NCBI GenBank assembly: GCA_029215795.1
Contig: JARDYH010000007.1
Coordinates: 19,689,763-19,753,762 of the forward strand
DNA length: 64,000 bases
Source of the DNA: Anniella stebbinsi
Lineage: Eukaryota > Chordata > Lepidosauria > Squamata > Anniellidae
Direction of reading: 5' to 3'
This document shows, piece by piece, positions 55,575 to 64,000 of this stretch. The notes beneath the pieces were generated by a model. The model was not told where the DNA came from. It saw only the letters and a program-made list of their open reading frames with translations, and did not search any database. The translations under genes were made by a program, and so were the position numbers. Position 1 is the first letter of the stretch; every line of letters starts with the position of its first letter.

Positions 55575-55903
55575 AGGCTGACCATATGAAAAGGAGGCTA
55601 GGGCGCCTGTATCTTTCACAGTTGCATAGAAAAGGGGATTTCAGCAGGTGTCATTTGTATACATGCAGCACCTGGTGACAGTCCCTCTTCATCACAACAG
55701 TTAAAGCTGAAGGAGCCCTTCCCTCTTTAGCTAGAGTGGCCAGAAAAAAAGGGCAGGGCTCCTGCAGCTGTAACTGTTGTGATGGAGAGGGCATTTTACC
55801 AGGTGCTGCATGCATACACACACATGATGCCTGCTGAAATCCCCTTTTCTATGCAACTGTGAAAGATACAGGAGCCCTGTCCTCCTTTCCATATGATCAC
55901 CCT
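55575..55903. mobile_element. AGGGTGACC fold-back element, 329 bp
   Basis: Ends AGGCTGACCATATGAAAAGG and complement AGGGTGATCATATGGAAAGG. It is flanked by AACATTAGGC and AACGTTAGAT (7 of 10 match, the differences are transitions). The interior has TTTCACAGTTGCATAGAAAA, CATCACAACAGTTAAAGC, CTAGAGTGGCCAG (internal terminus-like) and their complements. It forms a separate subgroup: TGCATGTATACAAATGACA replaces the TTGCATACAAATGAC of the other copies. Confidence 0.85.
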
Positions 55904-56731
55904 AACGTTAGATGCCTGTGGTCCCTGGTGCTAGGTGACGAATTGGCATTTGCCTCTGAGTTGATGAGGGCATTACCTGCATTGTGAGTAGGGATGCTGG
56001 AGGAATCTGTTTGGGTGTGTGAGAACTTGGTAAGTTCAGCTCATCCTACAGACGCTGGCTTGATCATACGTGACCTGGCCCGACTTCACATGTGATGAAT
56101 CAGGCCAGCTTGCAGATTTGGGGTTGTTTTTTTTGGGGGGGGGGCGAGGGAATCACAATTTTGCAAAATCACAACCATAAATAGCACAGTTTGTGCAAAC
56201 AACAACAACAACAACACCATAGCTGTAAATGGTCCTAGTTTTCACAAATCAGACAATTTATGGCTTGTGCAAATTAGACAGAGCCTACTGTCATTGTTGC
56301 TGGTGTGGCTCTGCTGGGTCACAGTGTGTATGTGTGAGTTTTTTTTCCCTTTTAACAACATTACACCCTGTTGTGAGCCTCCTTGGGAATCACTTGATTG
56401 AAAGGTGGAGCGTAATTTTCTAAATAAATGAATGGGAATTCTTTCTCCTTTCCCCACATTGTCTCTCAGTGTGTTGCTGTGGTGCTGTATCTTCGTACTT
56501 CCCGTGCTTAATTAATTTCAAACATATAGATATTTCATTCATAGGTTACCCTCATGTGGTTTACCCAAAGTTGCTATGGTTTCATGGCTCTATTAGCCCT
56601 GCATGTTTTCAAGTCCCGGGAGGAAAGAATGAGAAATTCGAGGAGAGTGAGAAGACAGTTTTCTCTCTCCTTTCTCTTTAAGCTGAATTTCTGGGGAAAG
56701 TGCAGCAAGGTGGGTGCATGCAATCCCTAAT
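55904..56731. other. TAGGG/TTTGCACAA-type element remnant plus unrecognised sequence
   Basis: 55989-56285: TAGGGATGCTGGAGGAATCT, AAATCACAACCATAAATAGC and GCACAGTTTGTGCAAAC match the element at 43880; the right terminus is lost. A G run lies at about 56137-56146. The remainder is unrecognised. Confidence 0.5.
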
Positions 56732-56852
56732 CCGGGGTGGGAAACCTGTAGCCCTCTGGATGTTAATGGACTCCAATTCCCATCAGCACAGCCAAGGATC
56801 AGGAGTAATGGTAACTGTAGTCCAACAACATCTGGAGGGCCATACCATGCTG
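56732..56852. mobile_element. small inverted-repeat element, complete
   Basis: CCGGGGTGGGAAACCTGTAG, CCCTCTGGATGTTAATGGAC, TCCAATTCCCATCAGCACAG at the centre, then TGTAGTCCAACAACATCTGG and AGGGCCATACC. This is the palindromic design of a common reptile element. It is the best copy of four here (23.7, 32.65, 50.9 kb). Confidence 0.7.
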
Positions 56853-56879
56853 CAGCTTGGCTGTTGTCCGGAGCTGCCT

Positions 56880-57005
56880 CTTTCCAGCATCTAACTCTTT
56901 TGCTGAGGGAACTGCACTGGCTGCCTATTCACTATCGGGCCAGGTTTAAGGTTGTTGTACTAGTGTAGAAAGCCCTAAACAACTTGGGACCACCTATGTT
57001 CTAAA
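56880..57005 (+). mobile_element. L2-type RT fragment
   Basis: The plus strand reads LTLLLRELHWLPIHYRARFK, then a stop, then KALNNLGPP. This matches the LKSLHWLPISFWAKYKVLV..KALHGLGPGY segment of the copy at 59 kb. Confidence 0.75.
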
Positions 57006-57177
57006 TAGTCTTCTTTTTCCTGAGTAAACTTTTCTAGGGAACAGGACCACAGTCAAGGGTAGGTATGGGTGGACACCTGCCGAGGGGCCATACTCCAGCA
57101 GGGGCCCACTGACAATACATTCAATATTTTCCAAGTTAAGTACATGGCAGTTGTAAAGGCCCCATTTATGGCCACCA

Positions 57178-57219
57178 TTCATTCATTCATTCATTCATTC
57201 ATTCATTCATTCATTCATT
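57178..57219. repeat. (ATTC)n microsatellite
   Basis: About ten ATTC units, adjoining the tail of the minus-strand LINE that follows. Confidence 0.97.
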
Positions 57220-57665
57220 TTAAAACATTTCTTAGCCACCTTCCAGAGCAGAAGCTCTCTACAGTATACACATTAAAAGCAACAACAAAAAAAGTAAAAT
57301 ATCAACTAAAACAATACAAGCTAACATTACAAACTAGGAATAAAACAGCAAGTAATAAAACAGCAAGCGCAACAGCAGCAAAACAGTATTCCCTTATGAG
57401 AAGGCCATAGTAAAATAAAATGTTTTTAAGGCCTTCTTAAAAGCCTGTAAGGATGATGCATGGTGGATTGTCAGTGCATGGCTGATTGTCAGGTGTGGGG
57501 CCACTACTGAGAAGGCCCTCTCCCGAGTGGAAACCCCACCTAATATCTCTCACTGGTGGGCAGGTGAGATGGGCCTCTCTTTTTGATCTTAAAGTGTGGG
57601 CTGGCTGATATGGGTGAAGGCGGTCCTTCAAGTAGCTTGGTCCCATACCGTTTATGCAACTTTGA
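57220..57665 (-). mobile_element. L2-type LINE 3' end, minus strand (third variant)
   Basis: Tail complement TTAGCCACCTTCCAGAGC and AGCAGAAGCTCTCTACAG, then an A-rich UTR and coding sequence. The minus strand reads GPSYLKDRLHPYQPAHTLRS and then GEGLLSSG over 57437-57646, parallel to GPGYLRDRLLPYNPPRTLRS of the copy at 59 kb. It is a different subfamily from A and B. Confidence 0.8.
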
Positions 57666-57875
57666 AAATATGCAGTGGCTCACAATGGAGGGTCCAAACA
57701 AGGCCAGTTGGCTGCTGAGCTATGGGGGACTCAAAGAGCGGGCCTGCGAACATGCCACAGCCCACTCCCAGACACAGTTGAACACCCACAACATCCCTAG
57801 TGAGGAGGTAAGCCTCCCTCCCCACATGCTTCAATCAATGTAATTCATGTGCCTGTAATTAATTTACCAAACATT

Positions 57876-58193
57876 AGGCTGACCATATGAAAAGGAGGAC
57901 GGGGCTCATGTAACTTTAACAGTTGTAGAGAAAAGGGAATTTCAGCCAGTGTCATTTGTATGCAATTAGTTCCTGGTGATATTCCCTCTTCATCACAACT
58001 GTTAAAGGTGCAGGGGCCCTGCCTTCTTTTGTATATGGTCACTCTAGTATAGTGCATGCACCTTTAACTGCTGTGATGAAGAGGGAATATCACCAGGAAC
58101 TAATTGCATACAAATGACACTGGCTGAAATTCCCTTTTCTCTACAACTGTTAAAGTTACATGAGCGCTGTCCTCCTTTTCATATGGTCTGCCT
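57876..58193. mobile_element. AGGGTGACC fold-back element, best copy (318 bp)
   Basis: Ends AGGCTGACCATATGAAAAGG and complement AGGCAGACCATATGAAAAGG. It is flanked by a perfect 10-bp direct repeat, ACCAAACATT (57866-57875 and 58194-58203). The two halves are near-perfect reverse complements. Each half is itself an imperfect inverted repeat: GACCATATGAAAAGGAGGAC..TTTAACAGTTG at its start against the complement of CAACTGTTAAAGGTGCAGGG..TATATGGTC at its end. It has no ORF of note. Confidence 0.9.
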
Positions 58194-58594
58194 ACCAAAC
58201 ATTCAATATGCATATTGTGTAGTTTGGCCCTGAGATGTGTGTGAAGATTAGGTGGCGGTAATTGCAGCTTTCAAAGTAGTAGAGGTCTGCTGATATTTTC
58301 AAGCTTCAGTTGGATTTCTTTCAGAATTTGTTGATAGGTTCTCATTAGATTTCCTTTCCATTAAGTCTTAGTCTTATTTAGAGGAATGTATGAATCAGCA
58401 CAGAGATACAAACAGGTAGGCAGACAGGAACAATTTCCAGGCCATGGAGATTAGAGTTTGATTGAACTAGTGGGCCACAGTTTACATATTTAACAAATTT
58501 CTTTGTGGCAACTAATTTAATATATGCGCTCCTGGAAACTGCTTATTTAAAATGTTTTTTTTTAATCATTGTCTATGGTGCTTCTTTGCATCGA
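58194..58594. other. unrecognised sequence
   Basis: No repeat or coding signal recognised before the L2 tail. Confidence 0.45.
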
Positions 58595-59570
58595 AAATAA
58601 TAATAATAATAACAATAATAATAATAATAATATATTTATTTATCACCCACCTCTCCCAACGGATCGAGGCGGGGAACAACACCAAACACAAAATACAAAA
58701 ACTGATTAAAAGCAGATAAAACCAGTACATCATTAAAACACCAATAAAACACCAATAAAACACTTTAAAATTCATCTAGGTAGGCCTGCCGGAAGAGATC
58801 AGTCTTTATAGATCTTTTAAATTCCTGAAGACAAGTAAGTTGGCGAATCTCTCCCGGCAGGTCATTCCACAATCTGGGAGCGGCAGAAGAGAAGGTCCTC
58901 TGGGTAACGGTTGTCAGTCTAGTTCTTGTTGACTGTAATAAATTCTTCCCAGAGGACCTGAGCGTGCGGGGCGGATTGTATGGGAGAAGGCGATCCCGTA
59001 GGTAACCTGGACCCAAACCATGTAGGGCTTTAAAGGTAATAACCAACACTTTGTACTTCGCCCAGAAACTGATTGGCAGCCAGTGAAGAGATTTTAAAAC
59101 TGGTGTAATGTGGTCACCCCTAGATGTACCAGTGACCAACCTGGCTGCCATATTTTGAACTAATTGAAGTTTCCGGACTAGGCACAGAGGTAGCCCTATG
59201 TACAGCACATTGCAGAAGTCGAGCCTCGAAGTTACCAGTGCGTGCACTACTGATTTTAGGTCTTCCAACTCTAGGAAGGGGCGCAGCTGGCGTATCAGCC
59301 GAAGCTGATAGTAGGCACTCCTGGCAGTTGCATCTATCTGAGCTGTCATTTGGAGCGACGGATCCAGGAGCACCCCCAAGCTGCGAACACAGTCTTTCAG
59401 GGGGAGTGTAACCCCATCCAGAACTGGTTGACACACCTCCAACCCCAGGTTGTGGCCCTTGACAGTAAGCACCTCCATCTTGTCTGGATTCAGCTTCAGT
59501 TTGTTTTTCCTCATCCAGCCCATTACCGCCTCCAAGCATTCATTCAGAGGAGACACACTATCCTTATGTT
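58595..59570 (-). mobile_element. L2-type LINE 3' portion (family B), minus strand
   Basis: Tail (AAT)n at 58597-58632, then TATTTATTTATCACCCACC, CTCTCCCAACGGATCGAGGC and GGGGAACAAC, about 130 bases of 3' UTR, and an open RT C-terminal region. It is truncated just upstream of HKDSVSPLNECLEAV, so the YxDD and endonuclease domains are missing. Confidence 0.92.
58765..59556 (-). pseudogene. L2 reverse-transcriptase C-terminal region, open
   Basis: 263 codons without a stop, 5'-truncated. It has NKLKLNPDK near residues 18-26, LKDCVRSLGVLLDPSLQM near 53-70, YYQLRLIRQLRPF near 83-95, RLDFCNVLYIGLP near 111-123, a LKSLHWLPI segment near 155, GPGYLRDRLLPYNPP near 182, PRLWNDLPGEIR near 226-237, and a FRQAYLDEF end with a stop. 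These are the conserved blocks after the polymerase palm in L2 and CR1 ORF2. The intact frame makes this the youngest LINE here. It lacks the catalytic centre and cannot act alone. Confidence 0.88.
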
Positions 59571-59811
59571 ACCATATGTTCCAACAACATTCTGTGACAC
59601 CCCCCCCCCCCCGAGGCACATTGTAACATGAATTGGAAGACTGCCAGATAAACTTTTGTTAATGTTATATATCAGTGATTGTTAGTATATGGAGGTTCAT
59701 GAACAAGGCTTTCATTGGAGTGGATAACTCAGACAGAGCAATGAAAATGTATTCATGAACTGATTTGCCTTTTATTCACATGTGAATGTGTATTTCACTT
59801 CTCACGACTCT
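59571..59811. other. unrecognised; poly(C)
   Basis: A C run at about 59600-59612, flanked by unique-looking DNA. Confidence 0.5.
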
Positions 59812-60515
59812 GAGAAAAGCCTTGTTGGAACAGACCAAAGGTCTATACAGTCAAGCATCCTGATTCCCACAGTGGCTAAACAGAAGCCTCTGGGAAGCTC
59901 ACAAGTAAGACATGAAGGCAATAGCTCTTTCCCACTGCTTGCTAGGAATGTATGAGAAATTCATTTCAGTTCATTTTTGATCAGGATTTACCCGGTTCTC
60001 AACGTCCGGACCAAACACGGACTTGGGTGCAATTTGTTGTTGATGTTCATACGTTTCCGAGCTTACATTGTCAGTTGCAGACTCCCCCCCCCCCCCACAT
60101 GCAATCGACAGGATGCACACATTTGAAACATATGCATTAAAATGTGTACTTATGTAAAATGCGCATCAATACCCTTCAATCAATGGAAGAAGAATGTATA
60201 CAGTTTAAAGATGCCCACAATTGATGCATACAATGGGGGGAAATAAAATACACATTAAAACACACATAGATTTCAATGTGAAAATTACAATTTGACTTGA
60301 GTCAGAATGAGCTTTGAGGTGGAATTAAGATAAGTTTGGCCTCCTTGAATTTTGGTGATTCGCACGGCCCTACAGTGTTTGCTTCCCAGCAGTTCCAAGT
60401 TCAGAGGCACACTAGCTCTGCAGCTGGAGGTAGCATATACCCAGCCATCATGACTTGTGGCCATTGATAGACATCCTCCATGAAAGTATCTAATCCCCCT
60501 TTAAAGCCATTAAAG
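59812..60515 (-). mobile_element. CR1-like LINE 3' UTR, minus strand, interrupted
   Basis: Left part 59812-59942: AAGCCTTGTTGGAACAGACC, AAAGGTCTATACAGTCAAGC and TTTCCCACTGCTTGC. Right part 60381-60515: TTCCCAGCAGTTCC, GGCCATTGATAGACATCC and CCCTTTAAAGCCATT. Together they form one continuous UTR, matching the partial copies at 26.76 and 28.86 kb. The element at 59943-60372 lies between them. Confidence 0.65.
59943..60372. mobile_element. hAT-like element, full size (430 bp)
   Basis: Starts TAGGAATGTATGAGAAATTC and ends in the complement of TAGGGCCGTGCGAATCACC. The flanks CTGCTTGC and GTGTTTGC (60375-60382) match at 6 of 8. The interior order (TCAGGATTTACCCGG, GACAGGATGCACACATTTGA, TTAAAGATGCCCACAATTG) matches 11.96 and 19.5 kb. 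A C run lies at about 60086-60097. No transposase. Confidence 0.65.
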
Positions 60516-61222
60516 GCCCTTTCTACACCATAGGGGTGTAGAGGGAGGGAGGGCGATCCCAGAAGTACCTAATAACACCATTAGCACACAGGGAGGGAGG
60601 GCAATCCCAGAAGTACCTACTACACACAGTTGGCGCACAGGGACCAGCCGGGGGCATCCCAGGCAAACAGCCTGGTGTATTAACAGCCTAAGATAGAGAC
60701 CATTTCTACATGTTATATATCAGAAAATCCTACAAATTAACTGTGTGCTGTGTAAAGAATTACTTCCATGTTTTCTGATCTGAATCTCCCACCAATCGGC
60801 TTCATTGGATGACCCCAGGTTCTGGAGTCTGGGCCTGTATATGCAAATATATTTGGACTCCTCAGTTTTGGGTGGTGGTGATATTTAGAGATATACACTG
60901 CCTTTTCCCTTGTCTCACCCACAGTTTCAGGGATCTCTTTTTCTCTCTCCTTCTATTTGCCCTTCTTGGCTACTTTCCCCCCTTGCCCTTCTGTTTTCCT
61001 CTGTTGACAGGATTGTTGTGGCTTCTCTAGCTTGGAACCATGTTGCAGCACAGATTTTGTGGGTCAGCTGTGCGTGTTGTGTGTTGTCCCAAAGCCAATA
61101 CGCAACTGCCTAGGAATAAAAAAAAGGCTGCCATTACAGAGACATCCTGCGGGGCAGGGGAAGAGAGCCCCCAGTGCTTTCAAGCCTGCTATGCGCACAA
61201 ACAAAAGATTTTAGATGATGAT
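60516..61222. other. unrecognised; 48-bp tandem duplication
   Basis: 60543-60638 holds two units with a 48-base period (GGGAGGGAGGGC(G/A)ATCCC..AAGTACCTA), about 85% alike. GGCCCTTTCTACACC at 60526 resembles a DNA-element terminus. The rest is unrecognised. Confidence 0.5.
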
Positions 61223-62124
61223 GTTATCATATGCTAACTGCCTCTGAGAAGCTGTGCCATGGCAAAATAAAAAAGAGAAGCCATTGCAAATGTATTCATG
61301 CTCTCCTCCTGGATGTGCCGTTCTCCTGCCCTTTTCCTGAAGGCTCATTGTGCCTCTCTCCTACACCAGCATCCAAAGCACTATTTTCTGTAATGAATAA
61401 TGGCAATGCAACAGGAAACTCAGAGGCTGGGAGGTGTGTCAAATCGCACTGCTGTTTCGATAGAGAACATAGCAATGCAGCCACCAATAAACAGGGAGAT
61501 GCTGGGCTTGCAAATGAGGAAGCCAAGTAGGTTATAATCACTGTAAGTGCAAAAGGAAGCAAAGTATTGGTTTGGCAAGCAGTGTGTGTGTGTGTGTGTG
61601 TGTGTAATGATCGCAGCAATAAAAGAGAGGGAGCCAGAGAGAATCAGCACCCAAGAGCAGAACTGGATGAAGGAGCCCATCCACGCACAGGTCCTGCCAA
61701 GCGGCTTGCACAGAAACCAACATGAGAGTCGGCGGGGGTTTCATTTATCTAAATGGAAAAGGCAGAAAGTGCCAGGAAAAAAAATGGTTTGTTTGGAGAA
61801 GGAACAAAGACATAGGAGGTCAGGAGGGGAAAAGGAAGGTACATGCATAGGAATCATCTCTCAGGTATAACCAGAAATATATTGATCATGGGAGTGAAGC
61901 TAACAACCGACCAACATTTGCAAGGGGAAGAGCGGCATGTTCAAGGTCACGTGCATCATCCCTTGTTGCATATTCAGTTCCTGTGCCAGGCAAAACAGGC
62001 AGCAGTGATTGGAGCCTTTAGTGCCAGTGGTTGAAAGTATCGAGTGCAATTTCTCTCTTTTATTACTCTAGCAATGTTTATTGTATATTTGGCTCTTTCT
62101 CCAACTAGTTATTTGCACTAGTTT
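61223..62124. other. repeat-poor block; (GT)n
   Basis: (GT)n at about 61581-61606. Otherwise no repeat recognised over about 900 bases. Several overlapping short frames are present (61231-61530, 61547-61870) without domains. Candidate conserved noncoding sequence. Confidence 0.35.
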
Positions 62125-62222
62125 CTACACATTTTATCCTCAGAACAACCCAGAAATTAGGGTAAGACAAAGTGACTGGTCCAAAGTCACCCGGTGATCT
62201 TCATGGCTGAGTGAGGGACTTA
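62125..62222 (-). mobile_element. MIR-like SINE fragment, minus strand
   Basis: ATTTTATCCTCAGAACAACC, GACAAAGTGACTGGTCC, AAAGTCACCCGGTGATC and TTCATGGCTGAGTGAGGGAC are the complement of the middle of the SINE. The head is cut by the L2 copy that follows. Confidence 0.7.
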
Positions 62223-62224
62223 TG

Positions 62225-62580
62225 TGATATTATCATTATTATTACAAAAATATGATATCATGATAAAACCAGTCTAAAACCTTTTAACACACAAAATTTA
62301 AAACAATTTAAACAGCTAAAAAGCAACTTTAGTAAACAGTTCCCCATAATAGTTTTGTCCAAGACAGCAGACAGCGATGCCCCATCATATGCCATTGAAT
62401 GTCTGGGAGAAGAGGGCAGCCTTAACCTGGCACTAAAAGATGACAGTGTCGGCACCAGGTGGGCTGCAGTGGAAAACTGATTCCATAGCTGAGGGCCCAC
62501 CACTGAGAAGGCTGCGTCTCTTGGTGCGTCTCTTGGAGGTGGTACTCAGAGGAAGTCCCAGATGTTGACCGTAGTGTCAT
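62225..62580 (-). mobile_element. L2-type LINE 3' end (family A), minus strand
   Basis: ATT-rich tail, A-rich UTR, then a coding end with minus-strand GPQLWNQFSTAAHLVPTLSS and a preceding LLSGG-like stretch parallel to AFSVVAPxLWNDLP. A 12-base tandem duplication (TGCGTCTCTTGG twice) lies at about 62514-62537. Confidence 0.8.
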
Positions 62581-62754
62581 TCAATGAAGATAACATCCAA
62601 ACGTTTGGATGAGAGGGAGAGAGAACACAGAGCCAGCTGTGACCCAGTCACACATGTATCAAGTAATGCTGGGCCAAAAAATTCAACCATCCCATTTTCA
62701 GCATTTCATGGTGGGTGGGGTAAAAATGAAAACTTGGGCAAAAGAGGCTGGGAG

Positions 62755-63150
62755 AGGTGAGAATTTGAGAATATTTTCTCCTTAGGCAGGGGACAGGGTT
62801 TCCACATACCTTTTTAAATGTAGCCAGTTGTTGAGGATTTTTCTTTCATTCATTTTCAAAACACCCCTGGTGTTTTCAGAAGCCCAGGAGTTCTTCCTGA
62901 ATGCTTATTGGAGAGGGCAAGGTCACATGGTCTCCAACAGCATTCTCTTAGAACTTCTAGGCTCTTCCAAATGCTGAGGGAAGCAGGGTTTTTTGTTTGA
63001 AAAACTAGAACAAAAATAAAAAGCTCCCTCAGCAACCTGCTACACTTAAAAAAAAAGGTATGTGGAAACCCTGGCTTTCTCACCAAGGAGAAAATTCTCT
63101 GATTCACCCCCCCCCCCCCCATGAAAGAGGCAGGAAAAAAAAGTATCTTT
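62755..63150. mobile_element. long inverted repeat (fold-back), about 400 bp
   Basis: Left arm 62761-62850: TTTTCTCCTTAGGCAGG, AGGGTTTCCACATACCTTTT and GTAGCCAGTTGTTGAGG. Right-arm complement: TTTTCTCCTTGGTGAG, AGGGTTTCCACATACCTTTT and GTAGCAGGTTGCTGAGGG. The arms are about 90-100 bases and over 80% alike. The right arm contains a run of 14 C (63107-63120). Family unknown, no relatives in the window. Confidence 0.75.
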
Positions 63151-63905
63151 CACAGAGAGAAAGTTCCCCAAAATAGGGGGCAGGATTTGGACCATCACTA
63201 GTATCAGATCTGGAAAATTAGATGAAAAAGGAGGCACTTCTTGAACCCACTGAAAATGTTTGTGAAAAGTAACGCATAGACCCATGTCAGCTGAGCCCTA
63301 GCTTTATTGTGTATGAAATCTCAGTGAGATGAATGATTTCCATAGGGCTGCACTTGGAAACAAGGCAAATTGCAATAAGAACTCAATGGATTCGGTTTTT
63401 ATGATCCTCTTTGCCATTTTGTCTGATGTTTTTTAAACTTAAATTGATAATGGCATCTTGCAGCAGTCATAGAATATGAATTAGCAGAGGTCTATTGTGA
63501 ATACAGACACAAAGGCAGATGCAGGAGCCCCCTATGAAAAAATTCAAATGAGGTTTGTTCTGACTGGCACAGCTTGTTGTTTAGGTACTACTATTGTCAA
63601 GGTAATAAAATAAGTCAGAATAGTTCAGGGGACTTTGAAAGCAATGTTGTTGACATGTGTAGTGCAGAGGACAATGGGAGAGCAAGTTCTTGAGACCTGT
63701 AAAAAATGGTGTTTACTTTCAGTATAAAGGGAGAATCACTAAGGAGATTTTTTCTTGCCTATGGAACATACACAGAGGTTGTGACTTTGCATTAAGAATG
63801 GCATGGGCATCCGGATGGTGCTCAAAGCCCAGCAAGACATCACTGGCTTAGCATCCTGGACACCAGTCCACAGATGCCAGTGCTTGCCCAGCTCAGTGCA
63901 TACTG
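63151..63905. other. unrecognised sequence
   Basis: No repeat or coding signal recognised. Confidence 0.5.
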
Positions 63906-63915
63906 AGCCAGGCAT

Positions 63916-64000
63916 AGGGTGACCAGATAAAATCCAGGTCAGGGCTCCTGTAACTTTAACAGTTGTAGAGAAAAGGGAATTTCAGCCAGTGTTATTTGTA
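63916..64000. mobile_element. AGGGTGACC fold-back element, cut by window end
   Basis: Starts AGGGTGACCAGATAAAATCC and continues GTAACTTTAACAGTTGTAGA and GGAATTTCAGCCAGTGTTAT, matching the copies at 41877 and 57876. The preceding 10 bases are AGCCAGGCAT, which should reappear after its far end outside the window. Confidence 0.85.

Overview
This window looks like gene-free (intergenic or deep intronic) DNA from a vertebrate, most likely a squamate reptile (lizard or snake). The basis is the repeat content. There are 3' ends of L2-type LINEs with (TAAA)n or (ATT)n tails, CR1 3' untranslated regions, an R4/Dong-type LINE, a MIR-like SINE with a 'CTACCTCACAGGGTTGTTG' core, and many long-inverted-repeat DNA elements. 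Microsatellites (GA, CT, CA, CTT, ATT, ATTC) are frequent. This is inference from family knowledge. I found no spliced protein-coding gene, tRNA, rRNA, CRISPR array or operon-like structure. The only translated stretches that resemble proteins are decayed reverse-transcriptase (RT) tails of LINEs.

Layout. From 1 to 10 kb: L2 tails, a MIR-like SINE and dense simple repeats. From 10.4 to 14.4 kb: a 402-bp element flanked by TTA, a CR1 fragment, a hAT-like element split by an LTR-like insertion, and the longest L2 'A' copy. From 14.4 to 20 kb: mostly unrecognised sequence. From 20.4 to 22.5 kb: a cluster of fold-back DNA (a GC-rich 391-bp inverted repeat, a ~590-bp inverted repeat beside it, and a near-perfect 111-bp palindrome). 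From 24 to 31.7 kb: more non-autonomous DNA elements among largely unique sequence. From 34.1 to 35.4 kb: the clearest repeat-poor block. From 38 to 46 kb: a 73-bp perfect tandem duplication, Harbinger-like elements with AGT flanks, a fold-back element containing a younger L2 insertion, and a solo LTR. From 48.6 to 52 kb: a CR1 UTR and two R4/Dong fragments. From 53 to 64 kb: a CGATA-rich hAT-like element, two complete and one edge-truncated fold-back element of the same family as 41.9 kb, and the best preserved L2 copy (263 codons still open).

How the parts relate. There is no gene network here. What can be read is a transposition history. LINEs (L2, CR1, R4/Dong) supplied RT, and the MIR-like SINE probably used L2. 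At least four groups of non-autonomous DNA elements can be separated by terminal repeats and target-site duplications (TSDs): AGG(G/C)TGACC ends with 9-10 bp TSDs, GGCTCAG ends with AGT, GGGCTTCTT and GG..TTATCAC ends with TTA, and TAGGGATG ends with about 8 bp. Nested insertions give a relative order for several of them.
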